Origin: Diprion similis
Taxonomy: Eukaryota; Arthropoda; Insecta; Hymenoptera; Diprionidae
Assembly (NCBI RefSeq): GCF_021155765.1
Contig: NC_060108.1
Location: forward strand, 20,671,025 to 20,735,024
Length of the DNA: 64,000 nucleotides
Reading direction: 5' to 3'
In this document: positions 27,352-41,200 of the stretch, in pieces
Layout of the letters: each line of letters begins with the position of its first letter
How positions within the stretch are numbered: the stretch's first letter is position 1
Program-made: the position numbers and the translations under genes
The notes under the pieces: generated by a model
The model's database searches: none
What the model was told of the DNA's origin: nothing
Seen by the model: only the letters and a program-made list of their open reading frames with translations

Positions 27352-28832
27352 GCGTATCAAAGTTTTTAGGCATGTAAAAAATATATTTTTTTTTCCATTC
27401 AATATATCGATTATATTTTAGATAGATATGCAAATGCGTAATGTTAATACATGGAAAAAAAGATTCCAGTAATTTATTATCAAATTTTCTATTTATCAAT
27501 ATAAATTTATCTTGTGTTATAAATATATGGGAATAATAATATCAATGAAGTAATGCAAATGCAAAAAATTTGAATGGAGCACATGATCAACTTTAAGTAC
27601 CTAACGTATAAAAATAAAACGTAGAGAAATTTTAACTACTGTATAATCATGTTTTTCTCCTAATTCTATATCATCACATTGACTGTTGTAACTGATACAT
27701 ATTGAATATGTTTAAAAAATTTTATTATTATTGATATAATGCACACATAGGCCCGCGTACTGTGGCAATGCTTGTCGATATACTATTTTTCAATTATGTA
27801 ATATCGCATGATGTAGTGCAAGTTTACAAATAATATGAATAAAAATCAACGTCTGAAATGTAAATATTTATTTAGATGTGTAGTTGTCATTTAATTACAC
27901 ACCAACTTATCTAAATCAAATACTACGGAAGTAATACGAGACAATGATAGTCTGTGAGATATTTTGTTGATATTTAGCTGCGATTTGATAAAGCGTGTTC
28001 ATAAAAAAAAAAAAGAATGCAGAAATTCATTGTCAGAAATATTCTCTTCGCCTCGAGAAGTTAAAAAATTACGCAATATAGGTGATTTGGGTGATTGTCA
28101 TTTAATTAAATAAACTCTATTGCACCGTGGAAATATTTTTCAATAATAAAAGTGCGCGCAGTAAGAATTTCGAGCACCCTGAAGAATAGGTTTGAAATAT
28201 AGATTTGAATCTACTGATGACTAACGCGACTTCATCGGTAGTGGGGGTTAAGGACCTCCATTGAGATTGATCTGTGTAGACGTAGATCTTCGAATTTCAA
28301 TGGTGAAGCAATTTTATGGCGATAAATGTTAGCTTAATCGGAGACAATGGTATCATTTGAAGGTATTCAACGATTTTTATTATATTTTCAATTTCAATAG
28401 AATAATTTAATTGTATTTATTATCGTCTTCTTATCGTCGTTATCTTAAGGTTAGTCAAGATCATTTTCTTCAACAGGTGTTTTTGCGCACGTACTATATC
28501 TTCATAATCGACGCATTTTTCCGTGATTTGAATATGCTTCGTTAAATACCAGACAAAAGTAAGTTACGTAAAAATAATAATTCAGGGAATTTCAAACTCG
28601 AAATATAACTGGAAGCTATATGAAAATATTAGTATTAATCTATACTTTTATATGTGGTCTAAATAACTGATGGATTTCTTTTACTCACGCTTTGTAGTAC
28701 TCAGTTATTTCTTCTGTTTTCAGGGTGAAACCTTGAACATTATACATTCTCGGCAATCATTAACTCGCTGACCGGATGTCGTCTGTAGATTTTGCAAGTA
28801 GGTCAATCAGATAAAGACACGTATCCGGCAAA
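27352..28832. other. intergenic, no gene recognised
   Basis: Very AT-rich. AATAAA at 27613-27618 may end the preceding TPRG1L-like transcript. The region just before 28833 should hold the promoter and 5' UTR of the Cosmc-like gene. I see no repeat or RNA gene. Confidence 0.5.
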
Positions 28833-30485
28833 ATGGTTTTTCTGCTGGTGAAAACTAAAGCTGTATTCTTTATCGGCTTTACAATCGGTGGGATTCTTGC
28901 ACTAATCTTAATGTTAGCCGATGATTTAATCAGTACGAAACCCATTTGCAATGTGAGACCATCGAGATTAAATAGAAATATAGAGGAAAAGGAGAATGAG
29001 GTAAAGAGAGCAAGCTACCAAAAGTGGCTGGATCTTCAAAATGTAAAAATCTCAAAAGCTGACATGGATGAATTGGTGTATGCCAAAAAATATCACGCAG
29101 CAGCAACAGATAGTCCAATCTTAGAGTCAGATTGGCTGAAATCGAAAATTCATATTACCTGTGTAGTATTCGTGGAAAAGATCAAGCTTGCCGAATCCAT
29201 CAAATATACTTGGGCACCACATTGCAACAGCATATATTACTTCTCAGCTGCAAAGGAGGATAAACGAATTCCTATAATAAATTTTGATGTTAAATTTACA
29301 TCTTCTTGGCAACTTCTCTGTGAATCAATAAGATATATATGGCAGGACGTTTCAAACTATAGAAGATCCTTAGACACTCAAGCTAAAGACGAAATAGAAT
29401 GGTTGATTTTCGTGAAAGACGATACAATGGTTATACCAGAAAATTTAAGATACTTTGTAGCTCCCATGGATTTTGAAAAAGGCTACTACTTGGGTCATCC
29501 CATTACTCTGTGGCAACAAGCGTACAATGTAGCACAGGCAGGATATGTCCTTAGCAAGGGCTCATTTCTGAAAATTGTCTCCAACTTCAATACCACGGAA
29601 AAGTGTGCCACCGGTGGGAAATATTGGAAGAAAGAAGATTATGATCTTGGTTAGTATCAGGAACAGAATATGTTTAATCACACAATAAGACCAGCAAAGT
29701 TTAACATCCTAATATCTCATTTCAATTTTATAGATAGACTTAGAATTTATGTTTTATTCTACAGTCCGCAGTAAAACTAATTATTCGAATTTTTTTATAT
29801 GCAGGCAAACATTTAGGGTCAATGGGTATTTATCCATTGGACACTAGAAATGAAGATTTGAGTGGGATATTCCATGGCTATTCGCTACAAAGTCTTTTAT
29901 GGGGCGTAGCTAAATCTGGTAGCTATTGGACACATTCCTTATATCCTATAGGGCCTAATTGCTGCTCGCCGAGATCGATAACATTCAATGCGGGAGTGCC
30001 GGATGAAATGTATAACACATATTATATGCTTTACCGCCTTAACGTTTACAAAGGGGATGGTACTTATGGTAATCAACCAGCTGCTACAGAAATTCCGGAC
30101 CAAGAGGTAAAACATTAATTTTTTTTTCCATCTCAGTAATATTTAAAAATGCAACGGTGGAAAAATTTTGTTTCCACTTAGTTTTGTGCAACTACACAGT
30201 CACAAATGTTACGTAATACCAAATATTTATGACAATTATTTTTTGTAACTGAGTGTTTTAAATATAATTTTCCAGATGTGGAAGATTATACTTGAGGAAG
30301 AGTTCAATATCACTAATTTAAATCAAATATCTAGCCAACAATATTACAAAATTTGGCGTGATAGATACTCGGAACCAGAACAATTCATTATGAATAATTA
30401 CAAAAATATGCCTGATGTATTGAGCTCGCTACTCACAGCTTATGAAGCTGAAAAAAAAATAGATAAAAATACTACCCCGATATAG
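28833..30485 (+). CDS. C1GALT1-specific chaperone-like (Cosmc), GT31-fold protein
   Basis: Predicted 442-residue type II membrane protein, exons 28833-29649, 29805-30106 and 30276-30485 (1,329 nt, in frame). Residues 10-29 form the signal-anchor helix. Known Cosmc folds core-1 beta-1,3-galactosyltransferase (T-synthase) in the ER. The core resembles the T-synthase family: WQLLCESIRYIW, WLIFVKDDTMVIPENLRYFV and YYLGHPI. Cosmc-like features are GYVLS, KCATGGKYWKKEDYDLGKHL and CCSPRSITFNAGVPDEMY. Where active T-synthase has a DDD metal site (ADDDT), this protein has KDD at residues 195-197, so the DxD motif is broken. That favours a chaperone over an enzyme. A C-terminal extension of about 70 residues (exon 3) is longer than I expect. 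A divergent galactosyltransferase is the alternative. Confidence 0.82.
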
Positions 30486-32223
30486 TGATGTCTTCTCAAG
30501 TTGTGGATTTGATTTACTAAATTCTCAGATGCGTGAGGTAAGAAACATTATTCCTAGTCAATGGAATCTGAGGTGCTGAAAATATAATGCAAAATATTTC
30601 AAGAGTCTTAATGTTGATTAATACCATTTGAGTAATTTCGTATTGTTTAGGATGCCTTGGGTTTGAGTTTTAATTATTATACCTCTTAAAATATACACTG
30701 TTGTTCCCCGCAGTAATTGCAGGAGGTTTATTGCTTTGTGGTCTATTATCTCACATATGTGTGGTTGAAATTGCCGGGTAAGCTGTTTTCTTAATACTAA
30801 AAAAGACTGCACAGTTTGAGCCCTAAGGTTTGAATATTACAGAAAAAAAGTTCAGGCCACAGATATAAGAAATGGGTGTACTATAATTGAGTTAGTATTT
30901 ATTATATTACTGTTGAACAGCGGATGTAAAACGTGGAGTTAATAATGGGACAAGTCACATTTACATTACTGTACGTCTCAAAGCGTATATTGTATCTGAT
31001 GAGTTTCAAGAAATATTTGTTTGAACAGAGTTTATTTGTTACGAATCTCTTAATTTTTATTGTTGACTCCATACTCAGCTGCACTGAGAAAAAACTTAAT
31101 TTCTGATTCTCTGACATAAATTACCACTCTGTTCGGCGTGATGCGTTATGATATTATAATACAGAATGAAGTTGAGCCATGTCAAGCTTCCAAGAAAAAT
31201 TCCTGGCGTGTGATATTACCATACTTAGATAATATTTATAAATTTATATAGCCATGAAGAATGGAGGATTTCATGAATGTTAAGTTTTATTTTTATCAAT
31301 GAGCATTTTTCGTGAATGAGCTACTATTAAATAAATGGACGTCAACAACATCCTTTTTAATCATATCACATTTCCGGTGGTGTTTGATTGTATTTATCCT
31401 TGAAATAGAAATATTTTTCAACCTTGAACTAACGTTGTATAATTTTACCACAAAATGTTTAATCTTTACAGAAAGCTCTAATGCTTGATAACTACTTCTC
31501 TCTACAGTTGTCTCATTAATTAGATTTTTATTGGACTCTACAAAAATTCTGCTATTCTAATCAAGACAAAACTGACAACTGGAATGAGTGGCTGAAGACA
31601 CTAACTCTGATTTAAATGGGGCCATTAGCACTAAGATTCTATTTTATGTAAACTCTCAGTTAGATTTAATATTATTACAGAATTGTAGCGTGAAACTAAA
31701 CTGTCTGTTATACCAAAAATGGTTCAAGTGTACAATAATTGTTAAACTGTTAGAATACATTGCACTGTGTGTATAGAGAATATTGATATTGATATATTAA
31801 TATCATGCAGAGGCTAGTATATCAGCTGCTAGTTGATTTTTGTTGCCAATTTAAGCCCAGTTTCAAATTCCTGATTGTGTATCAAAGAATCGAAACATTG
31901 CTAATTTACGTGGGGAAAATTTAATCACTGTAGATTTGCATTTCGCAGTGAATGACCTATTTTTACAATCTCCCGGAGCTGTTGGTTGTCCTTACCATTT
32001 ATCAAAAGTCTCTTAGTTTTATCAGCTCACCATTTCCTCTTATGGAAAGGTATAAAAATCCTCCGCAGGGCGAATTCCCACACTCTGCTCTTGTTTGTGA
32101 GAATGGAAGAGTGCACTTATACGTGTTGACTTGTGTTACTCAAAGAAGAGCATATTTTCTGAGAAATTAAAATACTTGTGAAAATAACATTTGTTTCCAC
32201 CAAACTCCTCAATTGTAATCGCA
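30486..32223. other. intergenic between Cosmc-like gene and hemolectin
   Basis: About 1.7 kb without a recognisable gene. AATAAA at 31330-31335 is a possible but distant poly(A) signal for the upstream gene. The 72-codon frame at 31952-32170 overlaps the putative hemolectin promoter and matches nothing. The last ~170 bases are treated as hemolectin promoter and 5' UTR. Confidence 0.5.
32051..32058 (+). promoter_or_regulatory. candidate TATA box of the hemolectin gene
   Basis: TATAAAAA lies 173 bases before the hemolectin ATG at 32224. It would place a transcription start near 32080-32090 (around CACTCTGCTC) and a 5' UTR of about 135-145 bases. No other strong core element is visible. Confidence 0.45.
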
Positions 32224-35200
32224 ATGTTTTCGGTGAGATTATGTCTCACCGTTATTACATTGTCTATAATTGTCCTAGTTTTGGCAGATGAAGACTTAAA
32301 TCCTGTCAATGCAGATGTTGCAGATGAAGAACCGTTAGTATGATATTATTATAACTTTCTTGGTTTCACATTTTTTTCGATTGTCAGAATATAATTGCAT
32401 AGAGAAACTTATGCCAGTTTGTAATCGCAGTTAATCATTTTTTCACATTTCCTATTCTGTTTTTGCAACAGTTTAGCAGATAGTGGCTACTCTCCTGGAT
32501 TCCCCCGTTCACACAGTGTCAAAGGTGGCTCAAGAGTAAAGTGAGTAAAGTTTTTTAAGATATTCACCTGTAAGCTAGGAGTCGCTTTGTAAAAAATTAC
32601 TGTAATATTCAAACCCACTTTTACAACTCCACTATAATTTTATTTTTCTGGTTCTATTTTTTAACATCCAATCACAGTATTAGTAGATATTAAATTCGGG
32701 AATATATTTTAACCAAAAGCGAAAACCCAGCTTTGTATATTATTAATATAGTTGTGCCCAACGTGACGGGGAAAAAATATGAATAATGTTTGTACAAGTG
32801 AACGAAGATTCTATGGAAATTGTATAATTATTAAAGATTTCTTGATAAGTTTTAGAAAATAAAAGAACAACTTAGAAACTGATCTTCAATAAATTCTGAA
32901 ACTCGTATAGTTCAATTAGGAGGTGAAAAATATTTGTCTTGAAATTGCCTAAAATTTTCTGTGAATCCTTATCAAACCTGAACAAATAAACTTATAATCA
33001 GACGAAATTTAAGTTATTTTCAGAATACTTGCAGTAAAATTCGAAAAATTAGCTTATGTGTTGCGATAATAACATCAAAGAATAGTAAAGATAAGTGATG
33101 ATGACTACTTAATACTTTCAGAGGAGGCCGTTTTCGAAAGATACATCAAAAATCTACTACCTACTTGGGTCGTGAGAAGAGTGGCAAAGTAATAGTTAAC
33201 AATGAAGCGAAAGCTGAATGCAGTCCTCTACCTGTCCATCTTATGAATGGATTATTGGAACATTCCCTATACAAGTGAGTCATTGAGTGCAAAATTTATC
33301 ACTAGAAATATTGCGATTCTGTATTATTTGCATGTTAATCATTTATTTTAGTAGCGGGAATTGGGCATCATGTAACCCAGGCTACATGTTTCTAAATGGT
33401 AAAAAACAAATGTTTATCACCTGCCGAGAAGGTCAATGGATGGCCGATGAACTAGAATGGAACAGCATTTCTACTTGTATACGTAAGCTTGATTTTGTTA
33501 CATTTCATTTTTACTAATAAGCGTAATCCATTGAAAAATTCCACCCTTATGGGTTTCCCTAACTGCAATCCATTTCCACATACATTTCATCATTCTTTAA
33601 ATAAACTATTATTTTTTCTCTTCCAGCCGAATGTCTACCCGAGTGCCAAAACAAGGGTATTTGCATTGCACCAAATCAATGTCACTGTCCAGATAATTAT
33701 TCTGGGGCACAATGCCAGTTTAAAGACACACCATGTTATAATCGGCCTCGTCCGCCATTCAATTCGATGATGAAGTGCATTTCAAAGTACGTATTTCAAA
33801 AAGAATTAACAATCATTGTGCTGCAAGATAGCTGTTCATACTTTGTTACCCATTTACGACGACTTCAGGATCCGAACCACAACATAATTTAATAAGCCTT
33901 GAATTACCATAATTTCTAAGCTTTAATTACACCCAACCACATACTTCGAGATTTAATGACTCTACCACTTTAAACAACTTTAAACCACATCCTGAATCGA
34001 AGCGTTCACATTACTTACTGCCTCAGTGTGTAACCGCAGAAAACTTCCTGTCATGAGCAATTACAACATTCTTAAAATTATAGTAGGGGCCGTTCAAGTA
34101 CTAGCTAACGCATTTTTCACAAATTCTCGCATCCCAGCCCTAGTGATAACAATTGGTAACGTTTGCCTGTTTTGTCCACTACTGGTTTTCAACATTAGCT
34201 AATGCGTTTTGAAATGCTTATTATAAAATCTATTCAAGACCTGGGAATGGCTGAAATGCCATTTATAGTCACTTCCTGATCAATTTATTCCTACTTATTT
34301 GAATATTTATTATTAATAATTATTAAAACACATTACCATGTTCAGTAAAACATGAATTCATTATTCATTCAGTATTAAATACATTATGTATTGTCTTTCT
34401 TCTTAAATGCGTGCAGTAAATATTATATTTGCTAAGATATTATTATTGAGCAATTTAGGCATTATCCTTTTAAAGAAAATTTTGTATTATTTTCGTGCAA
34501 GCGGCGTGTTGGCTTTCAGCACACACTTCGAATTTCCTACGTTAGATAACACTTGCCTGGAATGCCCACTACTATAGGGTAATATTTGATAACATTTCTT
34601 CGAATGGCCTATCCCAGTTTTAATGTTAACTGATACTTGAATGGCTCAATGGCACAAAATCATATTTGTGTGATATTACTACAAAATTACCTGCTATATA
34701 TATTTTCATTCATTTTGGTTTTCGTATTTCAGATCGTGTACCATAACATGTATGCCAAATCATGCGTTTCCAGATGGTTCAGGTATCACAAATCTTGTTT
34801 GTAAAGATGGAAATTGGTTACCAGCCAGAACTGACTGGGTGTCCGTACCAGACTGTGAAGGTGAATATTAACCATTTCACTGATTTAAGCGGTTTATATA
34901 TTGTATTAATTTATAAATGATGTTACATTATAATAGAATTCAAAATGATGACAATATTAAATATTTTTTCAGCCGTTTGCTCTCCACCATGCCAAAATGG
35001 TGGTAATTGTCTCAGTCTTAATCAGTGCCAATGCTTGGATCAATTTCGAGGCCCACAGTGTCAATACTGTAAGTTGAAATATTGTATGGTTTTTGTTTTC
35101 TCCTTAGTTTTAAATTATTGTTCAAAATCTGTTGAGCATATTGGTAAACGATTTAAACATCGAAATTTGATTTAATTCTGATTCCAATTGTGCTTATAAG

Positions 35201-38200
35201 AATATGATTTTTAGCTATTGATGCATGCAACATTGGGAAACTGGGTTTCAATGGCAACTACAATTGTTCCGGCGATGCACTTCATTTTTCTTGTACCTTG
35301 AACTGTCCTGATGGAATAGAATTCGAATCTCCACCAGCAGCGGTTTATACTTGTCTTTACAGCGAAGGGATTTATAAACCACAACCGATTCCTCAATGCA
35401 AATATGCTAGCAATATGGTTATTATACCACTCGGTAATTCTCGGAATTCCTTCTTGCAAACCAGCAATCAATCTGCATGGTCAACGCAAGATATATTTGG
35501 AGCAATTTCGGGTAGCAAAAATCGACAAGGTTCTGAGTTCAGGTGGAATGCAGCCAACAAATTAGGCACCTACAATAACGTTGAGTTGAATCAAGTAAGC
35601 AATTGATATGGTTTAGAAAATTATGTATGCAGTATTTCTTTGAAATTCAATTTTTTTGTCAAAGAGTATTTTTACACATCGCCGCCCCGTACTTAGCTAT
35701 TTTTTCAACCAAGGCTTATTCGTTTGTATAAACTTGATATCACTGCAATATTATGAAATCCTATCACGTCATATGGAAATTTGAATCTTTCCCAATAGCC
35801 CAGCAGAAATGATGAGTATCACATCATGGAATCAAAAAACACTGGTCGAGACTTAAACGGTGTGTTTGGAGAGAATGCCAATGCAATTGTCATTGTCGAG
35901 CAAAAACGCCCTGAACCTGGAGTCTGTTTTACGTGGGGAGGAGTGCATTATAAAACTTTTGATGGGAAAATATTCAGCTTTGAAAGTGAATGTGCCCATA
36001 CATTGGTCCGTGATGCACAAAACAATTTGTTTGCCATTACAACAAGAAATAGCCCTGGATGTAGAAATGGTGATGCATGCTTCAGAATTGTCAAGATTTT
36101 TATTCATGGAAAGGAGTATACTCTTTCGCAAAACGAAGAGGGAGTAGCAGAATTCAGGACCATCAAAAAGGTTAATCTACTTTTCTTGTTGCTTTAACTA
36201 TATACGCGGGTTTGCTTCCGCTGATCTGAAAAGCCTGTGCCCTGACTATAATGTTTATTTTTAATATTTTTTTTCTATAATATCGTCACAGACCATGGCT
36301 ATACCAGCTCAACTGTCAGGTTTGCGTGTGGAAATGTCTGCACAGTTTATGATTGTAACATTGGATTCGATTGGTACTACTATAAAATGGGATGGCGCAC
36401 TACTGGTTGAGGTGAAAGTAACCGAGAGTCTTTGGAATAATACTGCGGGTTTGTGCGGTAACATTGATGGAGATACTGATGATGATTTGACAGCTAAAGA
36501 TGGAAGTCATCCTAAAAGTATTGCCACTTTAGCAAGCAGTTGGCAATCCCAAAACCTTGGCGGTACGTTAATCACTCCAGGAAAAAAATTTGCACATAAT
36601 GATCTAGTTATTTTTTTTTTTTTGAGAACCTTTCAAGTACAAACTACTTACAAATAAACTATTTTATTTTCAGAAACTTGCGATGAATATCCCAATATAC
36701 AACATTCTTGTCTTAACAAAAACGAGATAAACAATGAAGCTTTGGCATTCTGTTCAAAACTGCTGTCTGATCACAGGTTTGAAGCTTGTGCTGGGGTAAT
36801 TGATTTAAGTATCTTACAATCCACTTGTAGATGGGATTACTGTGCTTGCAAATATGAAGACAAGAAACAGTGTGCCTGTGACACAATGAATGTTTACATC
36901 AGACAATGTGCTCACAAAAATCTTATTACAAGGTTGGGATGGAGGGACAACAATACTTGTCGTAAGTAATTTGTACTGAAAATATTACAAAAGTAAGTTC
37001 CATATTATATGATGTTGGTACCATTTTCACCAGTTTTGACTTCTCTGGAATAGCTATGAAATGTACGGGAGGTCGGATTTATATGTCTTGTGGTCCAACG
37101 ACACAGGCATCTTGTGGTGTTGCCACTGAAGTGAAGAATGAAAAAGGCGTTGTTTGCGAAGAGGGTTGTTTCTGTCCAGAAGGGGCTGTCTTACACCGTG
37201 GACAGTGCATTTCAGCTGAAGAATGTCCTTGTAAATTACGTGGCAAAGTGTTTCAACCAGGTGGTACTGTAAAGAAAGGGTGTAACACTTGTACCTGTTC
37301 ATCTGGAAAATGGATTTGCACCCAGGCAAAATGCAGTGTACGATGCGCAGCCATTGGGGATCCTCATTATATAACTTTTGACGGCAAACACTACGACTTT
37401 ATGGGGAAGTGTACCTATTATTTACTGAAAGGTGATAGCTACAGTATCGAAGGAGAAAACGTTGCTTGTCCTGGTGCTGTGTCTGAGGTAAATATAAATT
37501 ATTTATTGTGAGACGAAATGGTTTCCTCTCATTATTTCGTGAACCAACTTCTAATATATATTTCCAATACACAGTCGTTTATATGTTTTACGATAACCAG
37601 ATACATATATATATGTGGCCTTTATTTTCAACACATGAAATATTGCACCATTATTTTTTTCACGCTTCTTTCCACTATACCATCACTAATATCTGTAATT
37701 TAATAGAATATGGGTTACACGTCAGCATTGTCATCTGAGGCGCCATCGTGCACTAAAACTGTAATAATTCGAGTGAACGATATTACAATAAAACTAAAAC
37801 AAAATCGTAAATTGTCAATTAATGGAGAGGAAGTGACAAAGTTACCTGCCACATCGGGAGGAATAAAACTTCGAGTAGCCAGTAGTATTTTTCTGATTGC
37901 TGAGCTGCCGAATGGAATAGATGTATGGTGGGATGGAATATCTCGTGTATACGTTAACGCACCACCTGAATTCCATGGTATATTGCTTTATAATATTTAA
38001 TGATTGAACTTGAAAATGCTGCACGATTTATTTAATTGTGGTAATGATTTTTTAATATTTATCAAAGATATTCGTAACAATTTTATATCTTCATCTCTCT
38101 ATGAATACTTTTAGGCAAGACGAAAGGGCTGTGTGGAACATTCACATTGAACCAGAAAGACGATTTTGTCACACCTGATGGTGATATTGAACAGTCTGTA

Positions 38201-41200
38201 GTTCCTTTTGCTAATAAATGGAAAACAACTGAGTTGTGTCCAGATGCTATTAAGGAGCCGGATCATCCTTGTGATGCAAACCCTCAAAAAAAAATTCAAG
38301 CTGAAAAGTACTGCACCAAATTAAAGTCACAGTTATTTTCTGGTACGTATTTTGATAGCTTTCATATCTCCTCGAAAATTGGTGATCGATCATGGATATT
38401 TTGTTTTCTTACAGCCATTTGAAATAATCCGATATATTACTTTTCAGACTGTCATTGGCACATTGATCCAGAACCATACTACAAAGACTGTTTGTATGAT
38501 ATGTGTGCATGTGAAACCGATATTAGTTTGTGCCTTTGTCCAATATTAGCAGCATATGCTAAAGAATGTGCACATGAGGGTGTAAGATTATCATGGCGGC
38601 AGGATATTGATCAATGTAAAATTCATTGCCATGCGGGACAAATTTACCAAGTTTGTGGCAACAGTTGCACAAGGTAAAAATTGAAATACTTTTATCAAGA
38701 AGTACAAACTTTGGTATAAACTCTAGAACTCTAATGAATCTTGCAGGTCCTGCAGTGACATATCATTCAATCCATATTGTAAACAAGATTGTGTTGAGGG
38801 TTGCAACTGCCCTGAAGGTCAAACACTCGATGAGAAGAATGAATGCGTGCCTATAGGCCAATGTCCATGTCAACATGCAGGCTTAGAGTTTAAAGCTGGT
38901 TATCGCGAAGTTCGACCTGGAACAAGGAGCCAGGAGCTGTGCACATGTGCAGGTACCCTTGGAATTTCAAATCGAATAATATTCTGAATTGATGTTAGTG
39001 ATAAACGCAATTTACTCAAAGCTCGTAGTCTTTGTGATGGCTTTTTATCATATTTATAAAACAACATGATAAACTATGTGACGACTTATATGTATCTGAT
39101 TAAATTGTGGCAGGAGGTATTTGGAACTGCAATCCAGCTAGTCCAGATGAAATACGTGATTACCCTGCTGCGGCAGATTTAAAATCAATATGTAGCGCAG
39201 CTGCAAACCAAGAACTCTCAACTTGCATGCCAATTGAGCCAAAAACTTGTCGAAATATGCGTCATCCTATTTCGCAAAGCCAATCGATTTGCAAACCAGG
39301 TTGTGTTTGCAAGAAAAATCACGTTCTGGATGTGCCAAGTGGTAAATGTGTCAAAGAAACAGAGTGCCCATGTTATCATGGCGGGAATAGTTACAAAGAA
39401 GGCTCCTCTATGCAAGAAGAATGCAATACATGTACATGTAACAACGGAAAATGGAAATGTACTGATAGAATATGCGACGGTAATTGATCACACAGTAAAC
39501 TATTTTTAATGTAGTTATATTAACTCGAAAAAAGATTAAATCATTAAAATTTGCTAAACAATTTATTTCATTTTGTTTTCTTACAGGAGTTTGCTCAGCA
39601 TGGGGTGATTCGCATTACACAACATTTGACGGGAAAGTGTACGAGTTTCAAGGAATTTGCGATTACGTTTTATCTAAAGGAAGTTTGAGCCCAGAAGAGG
39701 CTTTTGAGATTTCTACACTAAATGTCCCATGTGGGACAACCGGTGTGACGTGTTCCAAATCAATCACTTTACGAGTTGGCACTGGAGTAAATCAGGAAAC
39801 TGTCACTTTAACAAAGGGCAAAGAACTACCAAAAGAAAGTTATAAAAGGATTGCGATTCGACGAGCTGGATTATTTGTGTTCCTCGATGTACCTGATTTG
39901 GGTTTGGTATTACAGTGGGACGAAGGTGAATAAGTCTAAATAATTTTAAGTCTTCAAGGTTTCTTCTCTTAAACATTTCACAGAATTTGACTCAAATTCA
40001 ATTCTCGTCATTTATCTATTCTTTAGGGACAAGAGTTTATCTAAGATTGAACCCAAAATGGAGAAGCCGGACAACAGGTCTCTGTGGTGATTACAATAAC
40101 AATGCAGAGGATGACTTTAAAACTCCGTCTGGTGGTGTATCCGAGGTATCTGCTACTCTTTTTGGAGATTCATGGAAGACACAAAGTCATTGTCCAGAAT
40201 CCACGGAAATCGCAGATACTTGTGCAATTAATCCAGATCGCAGGGTCTGGGCTGTTCAGAAATGTAACATTTTGAAATCTCCAGTATTCCGAGATTGTCA
40301 TTCAGAAGTAGATGTGGAACCCTACTTAGAAAGGTGTATTTTCGACACATGTGGCTGTGATGTAGGTGAGTAATTAAAAAAGAAAAGAAAGGATCTTGAG
40401 AACAGATATTCAGAGCTTTTTTACGTTACTTGTATTTGTTCGAATACTCAAATTTTTTGCATTCATAGGTGGGGATTGTGAATGCTTGTGTACAGCACTG
40501 GCTGCTTATGCCCAAGAATGTAATGTGAGAGGTGTACCAGTCAAGTGGCGTTCCCAAAAACTTTGTCCCATGCAGTGCGACGAAGGTTGCAGTACCTATT
40601 CTCCATGTATCTCAACTTGTCCTCGTGAAACGTGCGATAATATAGTTGTTCTGGGCGATAATTCACATTTGTGTTCTCTGGATTCATGTGTAGAAGGATG
40701 TTTGCCCAAGCCATGCCCAGAAGGAAAAATATATCAAAATTCTAGTTACAGCGAGTGTGTTCCAAAAGCATCTTGCAAACCTGTATGCATGGTCGTCGAT
40801 GAGGTAATAAATTTTCCACGTTTAAAATTGATGTAGGAGTTATAGCCAAATTTCATTTCAGAGATGCCTGCAATGAATTCTTTCAGTGGCCAAGAATTCA
40901 GTACACTCCGTTCTAATTGTAACATGACGAATTTACGACTGAAAATATTTTTATTTAATTTCTTTCATAGGTAACATATTATGAAGGAGACCAAATAGAG
41001 AGTGATGATTGTCACAGTTGTTACTGTAGCCGATCCAAGAAAATTTGTCAAGGACAACCTTGCCCAACTACTTCTGAACTTATTCCAACTGTTCCCATGG
41101 AAGAGAAACATGAGTGTATTTCTGGATGGACTGCCTGGATAAATAGAGATTTGTCTGTTAAAGGAAAGAATGTGTCTGATATTGAGCCGCTGCCTTCAAC

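Noticed and set aside
28206-28290. tRNA-like GC-richer patch upstream of the Cosmc-like gene
   Set aside because: No cloverleaf can be drawn and the T-arm GTTCGA motif is absent.
31952-32170. 72-codon open frame upstream of hemolectin
   Set aside because: Overlaps the candidate TATA box and 5' UTR, with no recognisable motif.
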